Source: Alphaproteobacteria bacterium UBA1303 (lineage in GTDB: Bacteria; Pseudomonadota; Alphaproteobacteria; Micropepsales; Micropepsaceae). From it: a stretch of DNA of 12,167 nucleotides. The position numbers were made by a program, and so were the translations under genes. Numbering within the stretch: position 1 is the first letter of the stretch; every line of letters starts with the position of its first letter. The DNA is taken from the NCBI GenBank assembly GCA_002307315.1, contig DBTZ01000019.1:9211-21377 (forward strand). Direction: 5' to 3'. The notes under the pieces were generated by a model that was not told the origin of the DNA, ran no database searches, and saw nothing but the letters and a program-made list of their open reading frames with translations. Below, piece after piece: positions 1 to 6,366 of this stretch.

Positions 1-446
1 CCGCGGCCCCAGCGCGGATCGCGAAACAGATTGATGTTTGGCGACCAGGTATCGAGACCGGTGCCGATCTTGCCCAAATGGCCGGTCTTGCGACCGAGGG
101 CGTGCAAGCCGCGATTTTCGTCGCTGATGACGGAGGCGATGCGGGTTACCAACGCAGCGTCGAACGTCGCGGCCAAGCCGATCGGTTCGGGAAAATTCGT
201 GGTGGGAACGGTGCCCATCGCGCCGTGCAACGATTCCGTCCACCAATTATAAGCGGGTATGCCCAGGCGCGGAATCGCCGGGGCGACATTGAGCAATTGT
301 CCGACTTTCTCGTCGAGGGTGAGACCGGCGACGATGCTTTCCGCCTTGCGGCTTGCCAGCGTGCGAAAATCCTGCGCATCGGCGATGCCGCATACGGTCA
401 AATAGCAGCTCAGTGCCGCAACGGTAGAGAATTTCAATTTTCTCAT
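1..446 (-). CDS. Glycoside hydrolase family 3 enzyme, N-terminal part (partial, runs off left edge)
   Basis: Reading the minus strand from the ATG at 446-444 gives 148 codons open to the window edge. Residues 1-24 look like a Sec signal peptide (basic MRKLK, hydrophobic core, cleavage near ADA|QD), so the enzyme is probably periplasmic or secreted. The rest matches the start of the GH3 N-terminal TIM-barrel domain: LTLDEKVGQL (about 42-51), YNWWTESLHG (66-75), a NFPEPIGLAATFD stretch (84-96) and TWSPNINLFRDPRWGR (133-148). The YNWWxExLHG form is typical of beta-xylosidase/beta-glucosidase-like GH3 members that remove terminal sugars from plant oligosaccharides. The catalytic aspartate and the C-terminal domain lie outside the window, so the sugar specificity cannot be told. 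A weak purine-rich site (GAG about 6-9 bases upstream) precedes the ATG. It is divergent from the large exported protein at 1021, suggesting joint use of a polysaccharide. The family call is firm; the substrate is open. Confidence 0.9.
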   Translation of the reverse strand, partial: MRKLKFSTVAALSCYLTVCGIADAQDFRTLASRKAESIVAGLTLDEKVGQLLNVAPAIPRLGIPAYNWWTESLHGAMGTVPTTNFPEPIGLAATFDAALVTRIASVISDENRGLHALGRKTGHLGKIGTGLDTWSPNINLFRDPRWGR

Positions 447-496
447 GATGATCTCGCGCCATTTGGTGGAACAGACGACGGCATTCGCGGCCGGCT

Positions 497-508
497 CGAA
501 GCGTTTCG
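497..508. promoter_or_regulatory. Possible LacI-family operator upstream of the GH3 gene
   Basis: CGAAGCGTTTCG is a near-palindrome (5 of 6 base pairs symmetric) with a central CG and GAA/TTC arms. This is the general form of LacI/GalR-family operators that often control sugar-hydrolase genes. It sits about 50 bases upstream of the GH3 start codon, where a repressor site would act. No regulator gene is visible in the window. Twelve bases of this kind can occur by chance in GC-rich DNA, so this is only a candidate. Confidence 0.25.
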
Positions 509-578
509 GTAACGGCAACCGACGGAATATCGGCTGGACGATGCCCTTTTTTCTCCAATCGGCGAACCTCGCGGTTTT

Positions 579-590
579 CCGATAAATCGG
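579..590. promoter_or_regulatory. Short inverted repeat CCGAT-AA-ATCGG in divergent region
   Basis: CCGAT and ATCGG form perfect 5-base arms around an AA spacer, about 135 bases upstream of the GH3 start. It could be a transcription factor half-site pair or the base of a small hairpin. Nothing else identifies it. Confidence 0.2.
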
Positions 591-673
591 TCACGTTCTA
601 TCGTCGTGCAAACATAGCGGCCGCTGCCGGTGCGACCAATAGAAAACGGCATCGGATGATGCGATCGGCCGTT

Positions 674-685
674 CACATGCATGTG
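674..685. promoter_or_regulatory. Perfect 12-base palindrome CACATGCATGTG, possible operator
   Basis: The sequence is identical to its reverse complement over 12 bases and lies in the gap between two divergent carbohydrate-related genes. Symmetry of this length suits a dimeric regulator that could act on both genes. The arms do not match a consensus I can name, and the symmetry does not extend into the flanks. Confidence 0.25.
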
Positions 686-751
686 TAGACGATTGCTGCG
701 GATCGGCCCCCATATTCGCAAGAACCGCCTGCATATCCTGACATGCGTCCG

Positions 752-766
752 CCCCCTCCCCCCCCC
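752..766. repeat. Poly-C tract (C5-T-C9)
   Basis: Five C, one T and nine C form a nearly pure homopolymer 255 bases upstream of the start chosen for the large exported protein. Runs of nine identical bases are prone to slippage during replication and to sequencing error. Here it lies outside the assigned coding sequences, so any length change would affect leader or promoter spacing rather than a reading frame. Confidence 0.7.
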
Positions 767-1020
767 GCGTGCGGCGGCAGAGTGCGCGACATTGCCGTCA
801 AGCGGTTTTTGGATATGAAGCGCGACAAAACAAAGAGTTAGAGCATTTCAGCATTCAAGGTCGGTTTGGGTTTCACGCGGATGTGAGGGCGGATGGCAAT
901 GAATATTTTGCTACCGGTGTCATTTTGGCTTGTTGCGTTCCTCTTTGCGCTTTAGCTTCAAGGGCAAAGAAACCGCGCCGTCGGCATCATTGTCGCCGCA
1001 GCAAACAGGGAAGATCAAGC

Positions 1021-4000
1021 ATGACCGATCGCTCGATCCGTCTTCTCCGCCGCCATGCCAGCCGTCTGGTGTTGGTATCGTTGCTGTCCGCCGTACCGGC
1101 TGTGGCCGAGGCAGACAATTCCGGTTTATTGTTCTATCTTTCGGCGGACAAGTCGTTGACCGCCGATTTCGCCAAAGGCGAGGCGGTGCCGAATTTTTCC
1201 GCCAACGCCGCCGTGGTTACGAACGGACGGGAGAATGGAGCGCTCAAGGCCGGGGATAACAGCGTTCTCAGTTGGAAGGCACCCGGCAACATTTACGCCA
1301 AGCGCGGCACGGTTTCGTTCTACTGGCGGGCGCGCACGGCGCTGGGCCGGGCGCCTTTCGTATTGTTCTCGGCCGGCTATGCCGACCATTCCAGTTGGGA
1401 CATGGCGTTCTTGCGCATCGACTACAATGGTCATGGCTTCGACGCTTTCGTCACCGATAACAATCTGGCCCGCACCCGGGTGTCGTTCGCGCTTTCCGAA
1501 TTGCCGCCGCCCGACGCCTGGTCGCATATCGCCTTCGCCTGGGACGAGAACGACGGCGTCAGACTCTACGTCGACGGCAAGCTGGTCGCCGAGAAGAAGC
1601 TGAAGGCGGTTTATGATTCCGGTCTCGATCAGTTCGGTATGGCGTATCGTGCGGTATCGCCGCATCAAGTGATGAGCCGTTACAATTTCATGCGCGGCAG
1701 CGATTACGACGAGATGCGCATCTACGATCATGCCCTCGACGCCGATCAGATTGCCGCGCTGGCGAAGGGCGACGTTCCCGCCGTTGCCGCCCAAACCGGC
1801 GGCGATTTGCGCAATGCGGACGTTTTGGCGGAGTGGCGCCTACGCTATGGCTTCAACCGTCCGGGCGATCCGCCGACGGAATTGTCTTCGCCGGTCACGA
1901 CCATCCGCAAGGTGGCTTTTCTCGAAGCCAAAGACGTCAAGGAGTTCATGTACAAGGGTATCGACGGCATCGCCGAGACCACTTGGCCCGGCGTCTACAA
2001 CCGGTCGCGGCTACCCGGCCGGTCCGATTACTTTCCGCTGCCGGATTGGAACGTGTATGTCGACGGAGGAAAAACCTATGCCTTGAGCGTCGCGGACGAG
2101 CCGTGGAACCATGTCGAGATTCAAGGCGCGGCCTTCGGCACGCTGACCTATGCCAAGGACGACAAGACGAAGGAAGCGACGATCGCCGAACGCGCCAAAG
2201 GGCAGCAGCGCACCTATCATCAATTATCCGAAGAACGCATCGGCGGCATTCTGCGGTTCAACAATATCGAGCAGGAAACCCCGATTCAGGAAGTTTCCGC
2301 CTACAATATCGTACCCGGGAAAATCCCCACCGGTTCGGTGACCCAAACCTATGCGATACGCGCGAATGCCGCCGCGGATTCGCCCGATCTCGACGAACTC
2401 AATGCTTTCATTAAAGGCCGTTATACGCCGGATGAGAGTGCGATCGTCGTGGCGTTGCCTGACGCCGCGCCGTCGCGGCCGCGGCCGGCCGATGCCGGTA
2501 GAAAGCTGCCTTTGGTGCATGTGCTGATTCCGTACGAGTACGGTGCCTCGCCGGCCAATCTGATGCTGTATCGTTCCTGGGGCTACGGCTGGGAGAATAT
2601 GCACGACGGCCTGGACGGCATCGCCGTCACCATCCCGGCACTGAAGGCCAAGCCGGATGCATCCGGGCTGATCCCGATCAACATCCAGGTCAAGGATCCG
2701 ATCTGGCCCGAACGCAACATGTTCGACGTGACGGTTGCCGTGAAACCGGGCGAACAACGCACGGTATGGCTGGATTTGCGCGATCGCATCCTGCCCAACA
2801 AAAGCCTTTACCTCACTTTCGCCAGCGCCAGTCCGGACTTCGATGCCGCGGCACTCGACGGTACAAAGATCGAACTCAAGTTCAAGGATCGTCAAGCGGC
2901 GCTGAAGGAGCATATCGAAGACCGCTTCATGCAGGTCAAGGATAACTGGGGCTTCCTGGTCGAGGAGCACACCGCATCCAAGCGCGAGGCGCTTTACCAG
3001 CGGGTCGTCGCCGACATGACCGATCTGTTGCGGGTCGATCCCGACAACAAACTCGCCCGCGAATACTGGACCGATATTACCTACGGCAGTCAGGGCAAAC
3101 TCGCCTTCGTCCAGCCGGTGCCGCCCAAGGGCGTTCCGCTGTGGGCATTTCGTCAGATTGAATCCCTCAAGGGCGTACGGCGTTTCGTCAATTGGTGGAT
3201 AGACAATCGTCAGGCCGATTACGGCGATTTCGGCGGCGGCTTGTCCGACGACACCGATCTGGTGGAACAATGGCCGGGGTTGTATCTGCTCGGCGTCGAC
3301 CGCGACAAGGTCAAGACGTCGCTTAAGCGGGTGGTCGATGCGGTCTACCGCAACGGTATGATGACCAACGGGCTGTCCACCTTGATGCTTGACGAACTGC
3401 ATGCCTACGAGGACGGCGTCAACAGCAACTGCGAGGCCATGTATCTCGACTACGGCAATCCCAAAGTGGTCGAACGGTTGATGGAGACGGTAAACGCCTA
3501 CAACCGTATTATCTCCGTCAATCCCGCCGGACACATGCATTTCAACACCAACTGGTACAGCGGCACCGACAGCTATCGCGAAGGTCCGTGGGAATGGGGC
3601 AAGTACTATTCCTACGTCATTATGCATCCCGGCATTCTGGTGGGATATTATAACGGCGATCCGACCGCGAAGAAATTCATCGTCGGACTTGCCGACGGCA
3701 TCCTCGCCCACGGCAAGAAGCAAGCAGACGGTTCCTGGTGGTTCCCCGACGAGATCAATTGGCGCACCGATGCCACGCGCGGCACCATGCCGACCGGCAC
3801 GTCTCCGATCCAGACGCTGTGGACGGCCTATCGTTGGACCGGCGATAAAAAATACCTCACGCCGATTCTCGCCAACATCGAACGGTCGGGCACCGGGTAC
3901 GAAACCTCGGTCGGCGGGGCGCGCGTCGCGCTCGACAAGGTCAACCTCAAGGGCGCCGTCAATCTCAACGAAAATCTGATGGACGTTCTGAATCGCCACG

Positions 4001-4899
4001 ATAGCTGGGGCGAAGAGGCGGTCAAGCGCGCGTCCAAGCCGTCGGCCGATAAGTTCGAACGGTATCTGGCTTGGCAGAAAACCGGCGACAAGAAATATCT
4101 CGAGGATCTATTCGGCGAAGAGCTAAGGGCTCAGGGTACCACCATGTATACCCAGACCGAGGGGCATTGGTGGACCGATCGGGTAGAGGTCGACAACGCC
4201 TATCTGCAACGTACCCGTATGGGCGGCGTCGGCTTGGTTCGCAACAATGCCTACCCCGGCGCGACGGTAAGCTGGTCGTTTGCCGATCCCGAGGGGGCAC
4301 TGAAGGTCGGCATTCTGATGCCCGAAGCTATGCCGGACCATTTCAAGGTTATCGCCTACAACATCTCCAAGCAGCCTGTGCAGGCCACGATGACCGGCTG
4401 GAATGTCAACGCCGGAGAGTGGGAAGTGAGGTCCGGCATCGCGGCTGCCGTCGACAAACTGCCGGACAACGCCAAAGCCAAGACCATTGCCTTCGAGAAA
4501 ACGGCATCGACCGATGTGGTTTTCGCGCCCGGCAAGACGACGGTTTACGAATTTACGTTGAAGACGCCGACCGACGCACCGGAGGCACGCGCCGATCTCG
4601 GTATTGGGCCGGAGGACGTTAAGATCGGCCAGGGCGAAATTACCGTGACGGTACACAGTCTTGGCGCCAAGGATGCCGCTGGTGGCACGCTGGAACTGGC
4701 CGATGCCAAGGGCAAGGCTGCGGTAACCGCCAAGGTTCCGGCGTTGCCGGCGCCGAGAGACCTCAAACCGGTAACGGCAACGGTGAAGCTTGCCGTACCC
4801 GCCGGTTTTGCACTGAAGGGGGCAGAGGTCAGAGTAACGCTCGATGGGGCGAAGGAGCTTACCCGCATGAACAACATGGTAAAAATCGGACTGCCGTGA
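1021..4899 (+). CDS. Large exported LamG-domain protein, putative carbohydrate-active protein of unknown family
   Basis: The protein has 1292 residues from the ATG at 1021, chosen because AGGGAAG at 1007-1013 is well spaced and a Sec signal peptide follows at once (basic start, LVLVSLLSAVPAVAEA, cleavage near residue 29-31). Residues about 33-250 form a LamG/concanavalin A-like jellyroll: WSHIAFAWDENDGVRLYVDGK at 167-187 and DEMRIYDHALDADQIAAL at 230-247 are typical of laminin-G-like domains that bind or accompany glycan-degrading domains. Residues about 270-660 look mostly beta-rich. Residues about 660-1020 look helical and rich in Trp, Tyr and Asp, with WWIDNRQADYGDFGGG (725-740), LSDDTDLVEQWPG (741-753), FNTNWYSGTDSYREGPWEWG (841-860) and SWWFPDEINW (905-914). 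This resembles alpha/alpha-toroid lyases or hydrolases, but I cannot assign a family. About 1190-1292 looks like an Ig/CARDB-like sandwich. Being divergent from a GH3 gene supports a glycan role; the enzyme activity is inference. Confidence 0.85.
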   Translation: MTDRSIRLLRRHASRLVLVSLLSAVPAVAEADNSGLLFYLSADKSLTADFAKGEAVPNFSANAAVVTNGRENGALKAGDNSVLSWKAPGNIYAKRGTVSFYWRARTALGRAPFVLFSAGYADHSSWDMAFLRIDYNGHGFDAFVTDNNLARTRVSFALSELPPPDAWSHIAFAWDENDGVRLYVDGKLVAEKKLKAVYDSGLDQFGMAYRAVSPHQVMSRYNFMRGSDYDEMRIYDHALDADQIAALAKGDVPAVAAQTGGDLRNADVLAEWRLRYGFNRPGDPPTELSSPVTTIRKVAFLEAKDVKEFMYKGIDGIAETTWPGVYNRSRLPGRSDYFPLPDWNVYVDGGKTYALSVADEPWNHVEIQGAAFGTLTYAKDDKTKEATIAERAKGQQRTYHQLSEERIGGILRFNNIEQETPIQEVSAYNIVPGKIPTGSVTQTYAIRANAAADSPDLDELNAFIKGRYTPDESAIVVALPDAAPSRPRPADAGRKLPLVHVLIPYEYGASPANLMLYRSWGYGWENMHDGLDGIAVTIPALKAKPDASGLIPINIQVKDPIWPERNMFDVTVAVKPGEQRTVWLDLRDRILPNKSLYLTFASASPDFDAAALDGTKIELKFKDRQAALKEHIEDRFMQVKDNWGFLVEEHTASKREALYQRVVADMTDLLRVDPDNKLAREYWTDITYGSQGKLAFVQPVPPKGVPLWAFRQIESLKGVRRFVNWWIDNRQADYGDFGGGLSDDTDLVEQWPGLYLLGVDRDKVKTSLKRVVDAVYRNGMMTNGLSTLMLDELHAYEDGVNSNCEAMYLDYGNPKVVERLMETVNAYNRIISVNPAGHMHFNTNWYSGTDSYREGPWEWGKYYSYVIMHPGILVGYYNGDPTAKKFIVGLADGILAHGKKQADGSWWFPDEINWRTDATRGTMPTGTSPIQTLWTAYRWTGDKKYLTPILANIERSGTGYETSVGGARVALDKVNLKGAVNLNENLMDVLNRHDSWGEEAVKRASKPSADKFERYLAWQKTGDKKYLEDLFGEELRAQGTTMYTQTEGHWWTDRVEVDNAYLQRTRMGGVGLVRNNAYPGATVSWSFADPEGALKVGILMPEAMPDHFKVIAYNISKQPVQATMTGWNVNAGEWEVRSGIAAAVDKLPDNAKAKTIAFEKTASTDVVFAPGKTTVYEFTLKTPTDAPEARADLGIGPEDVKIGQGEITVTVHSLGAKDAAGGTLELADAKGKAAVTAKVPALPAPRDLKPVTATVKLAVPAGFALKGAEVRVTLDGAKELTRMNNMVKIGLP

Positions 4900-4902
4900 G
4901 GC

Positions 4903-5011
4903 TAGAGTATCCGTTATGGTCAAGCAGGATATTGTGTCCGGCAGCGATCATCGCGGATGAGGGCGTTGGCGAGGATGATAAGCTTACGCATGACGGCAGT
5001 TTTGCTTGGTC
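4903..5011 (-). pseudogene. Remnant of an IS110-like transposase C-terminus
   Basis: The minus strand encodes TAVMRKLIILANALIRDD followed by a few residues and a stop near 4918, which resembles the conserved C-terminal end of IS110/IS116/IS902-family transposases (…KVA-TAVMRKL-ANAL…). Just upstream, RKVATK can be read in another frame, consistent with a one-base frameshift. No start, no DEDD catalytic domain and no room for the remaining roughly 300 residues exist between the two flanking genes. It is therefore a decayed scrap of a former insertion. It begins only a few bases beyond the stop codon of the large exported protein gene. Family recognition is from memory of the motif, so moderate. 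Confidence 0.55.
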
Positions 5012-5021
5012 GCAACTTTCC

Positions 5022-5047
5022 GCGCAAAAGTGAACACACCTTTGCGC
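5022..5047. terminator. Strong hairpin between convergent genes, possible bidirectional terminator
   Basis: GCGCAAA (5022-5028) pairs with TTTGCGC (5041-5047). Inside, after an A/C mismatch, GTG pairs with CAC around an AACA loop, giving 10 pairs in 26 bases. It lies 8 bases past the stop codon of the minus-strand TPR/LprI gene and 120 bases past the plus-strand gene, the place where converging transcripts should end. No T-run follows on either strand, so it is not a classic intrinsic terminator. Confidence 0.35.
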
Positions 5048-5055
5048 ACGTTGCG

Positions 5056-6138
5056 CTAATCGTCGAGCCACAGTTTCAATTCGAGCCGTCGGTTGGCAAA
5101 GCTGGCGCGGAGACAAGATCGACTGCGACAGGCGTTGCGACCACCTTCGATCCAGTCGCGCTGGTCGGCTTCCATAGCCGCTTCGTCGGCAGCGATCTGT
5201 TGCACCCGGCGGAATAGCCGGACCATTTCGCCGTCCTGACGATGCAGGTCGGCATCGGAGCAGATCAATTTTTCCGCAGGAACGCGTGTCCGTGCGCAAT
5301 TGACGGTCATATCGGGCCGCTGTTGCCGGCTGGCATCATAGGCGGGAACCGGCGGCGTATTTTTCCACCAGGGAGGCGCCCCGGCCGGTAGGGCAGAAGC
5401 TGCGCCCCCTGTCTTGTTGTCGCTTTGCCCATCTTTGGCTTCTGCGGCTTTCTGCGGCGGTACGGCTTCAAGGAGGGCTGCGGTGCGCAGTGGCTGAGCC
5501 GGCTTTGCCGGTGCCGATGTGCCGGATGTGGCGATTGCCGCCGCTGGCGGCGGCACCCGCGGCATGGGTCGAACCGCTATATCCTGTTGCGTCTGCGCCG
5601 GTGCATGACGGGCGGCAAGCCGAACCTGAAGGGCGTTTTCTTCTCGCGCATTCAACCGCAGCGCTTTGGCGACTTCAATTTTTGCCTTGACCGTTTCGCC
5701 CGCATCCCAGTACAGACGGGCAAGCATGCCGTATACGAACGGTTTGTCGGTGTTCATGGCCGCGGCGATATCGAGATCGCCGCGTGCCTTGGCGGCGTCT
5801 CCGCGCAGAAAATAGGCTTTGCCGCGATCGGCGATAAAATTGGCATTGCGTTGGTTGCGCAAGATCGCTGCCGAGCAATAGGTTATCGCCGCGTCGTAAT
5901 TCGCTTCGGCGGTGTAGGCTTTGCAGGTCAGCCAGTAGACCAGATCGAGATCGGCTGCTTTGGGGTAGCGTTTGAGCAAGCGGTCCAGTGTGGCAAGCGC
6001 TTCGTCGTTCTTGCCGTCCTTGATGGCGCGGGCGGCGCCGAGTGCCTGCTTGGTGAATTCCGTGTCGGCGGCAAAACCGCTTTGCGCTGCAAGCAACATC
6101 GCCGCCAATGCAAACGAGATTCTCAATCGGCTCATCAT
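5056..6138 (-). CDS. Exported TPR-like protein with C-terminal LprI-type (DUF1311-like) domain
   Basis: The product has 360 residues from the ATG at 6138. Residues 1-24 are a Sec signal peptide (MMSRLRIS, hydrophobic stretch, cleavage near FAA|D). Residues about 25-165 are helical with tetratricopeptide-like spacing, e.g. DEALATLDRLLKRYPKAADL, YDAAITYCSAAILRN and a GKAYFLRGDAAKARGDLDIA unit. Residues about 165-280 are a Pro/Ala/Lys-rich, probably disordered linker. Residues about 279-360 carry C281, C293, C337 and C342 in the order VNC-x-EKLICSDADL-xQRDWI-NAC-x-SCL, the pattern of LprI-type lysozyme-inhibitor/DUF1311 domains, likely with two disulfides. A periplasmic role is expected, perhaps envelope or peptidoglycan protection, but function is inferred. 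AAGGG lies 14 bases from the ATG and 5 bases from an in-frame TTG at 6147, so a start three codons earlier is possible. It is divergent from hydG with no obvious functional link. Confidence 0.85.
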   Translation of the reverse strand: MMSRLRISFALAAMLLAAQSGFAADTEFTKQALGAARAIKDGKNDEALATLDRLLKRYPKAADLDLVYWLTCKAYTAEANYDAAITYCSAAILRNQRNANFIADRGKAYFLRGDAAKARGDLDIAAAMNTDKPFVYGMLARLYWDAGETVKAKIEVAKALRLNAREENALQVRLAARHAPAQTQQDIAVRPMPRVPPPAAAIATSGTSAPAKPAQPLRTAALLEAVPPQKAAEAKDGQSDNKTGGAASALPAGAPPWWKNTPPVPAYDASRQQRPDMTVNCARTRVPAEKLICSDADLHRQDGEMVRLFRRVQQIAADEAAMEADQRDWIEGGRNACRSRSCLRASFANRRLELKLWLDD

Positions 6139-6296
6139 ACGCAACAATCTAACCCTTGGCCTGGGACGACGACAACCAGGTATTCCTATCCGTATCCATG
6201 TTTTTGCGATGGTTATATCGAAAACCGGCAATTGCAACTATTTCTCTTGACAGCGAAAGATAATGTGCTTTGTCGCTATTCTGAAAAAGAGTGAAT

Positions 6297-6323
6297 TTGG
6301 GACTTTTTTTCGGGCTGTCCCAA
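6297..6323 (+). promoter_or_regulatory. Inverted repeat TTGGGAC…GTCCCAA in the hydG upstream region
   Basis: Perfect 7-base arms at 6297-6303 and 6317-6323 enclose 13 bases that begin with seven T. The repeat is 44 bases before the hydG start codon. It could be an operator for a dimeric regulator or a leader hairpin; the T-run is inside the loop rather than after the stem, so it is not an intrinsic terminator in this direction. Confidence 0.35.
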
Positions 6324-6334
6324 GGCGAATAAAT

Positions 6335-6360
6335 GTCGGGGGATGAGCCCGACGGGAGAG
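6335..6360 (+). promoter_or_regulatory. Leader hairpin directly joined to the hydG ribosome binding site
   Basis: GTCGGG (6335-6340) and CCCGAC (6348-6353) form a perfect 6-base GC-rich stem with a 7-base loop. The Shine-Dalgarno sequence GGGAGAG starts at the very next base (6354-6360) and is 6 bases from the ATG at 6367. This spacing decides for the start at 6367 over in-frame ATGs at 6343 (inside the stem-loop) and 6361 (no spacer). The stem may insulate or modulate ribosome access. Confidence 0.4.
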
Positions 6361-6366
6361 ATGCAC

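Larger units (their letters stand above)
447..1020. other. Divergent intergenic control region, no gene supported
   Basis: This 574-base gap separates the start of the GH3 gene (leftward) from the start of the LamG protein gene (rightward), so both promoters should lie here. I see no convincing coding region: the short open frames have no family signature. The frame upstream of 1021 stays open back to 769, but its product would put about 84 charged, non-signal residues in front of a good signal peptide. Visible structure includes several short palindromes (listed separately), a C5-T-C9 tract at 752-766 and a tandem AGCATT repeat near 845. No clear -35/-10 pair could be assigned to either gene. 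Confidence 0.6.
6139..6366. other. Divergent intergenic region upstream of hydG
   Basis: This gap of about 230 bases must hold the promoters for the minus-strand TPR/LprI gene and for hydG. A TTGACA hexamer on the plus strand at 6247-6252 has no good -10 box at normal spacing. I found no FNR box (TTGAT-N4-ATCAA) and no convincing sigma-54 -24/-12 element, although anaerobic control of hydG would be expected. Two perfect inverted repeats near hydG are listed separately. Confidence 0.5.

Noticed and set aside
247..594. Minus-strand 115-codon frame overlapping the GH3 start
   Set aside because: It is out of frame with the clearly recognisable GH3 sequence and its product has no motif.
840..900. 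Resemblance of the GAGCATTT-containing stretch to dispersed alphaproteobacterial intergenic repeats
   Set aside because: The likeness is limited to a few bases and no inverted structure follows; without genome-wide copies it cannot be supported.
769..1020. N-terminal extension of the large protein gene from a GTG at 769
   Set aside because: The additional 84 residues are not signal-like and would bury a good signal peptide; AGGGAAG at 1007-1013 supports the ATG at 1021.
2224..3999. 591-codon open frame antisense to the large LamG protein gene
   Set aside because: The long frame is a by-product of GC-rich codon bias on the plus strand; its translation is low in complexity, has no family motif, and the sense protein has clear domains and a signal peptide.
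6247..6282. TTGACA box as hydG promoter
   Set aside because: The only -10-like sequence downstream (TATTCT at 6277) is 24 bases away, too far for a normal sigma-70 promoter.
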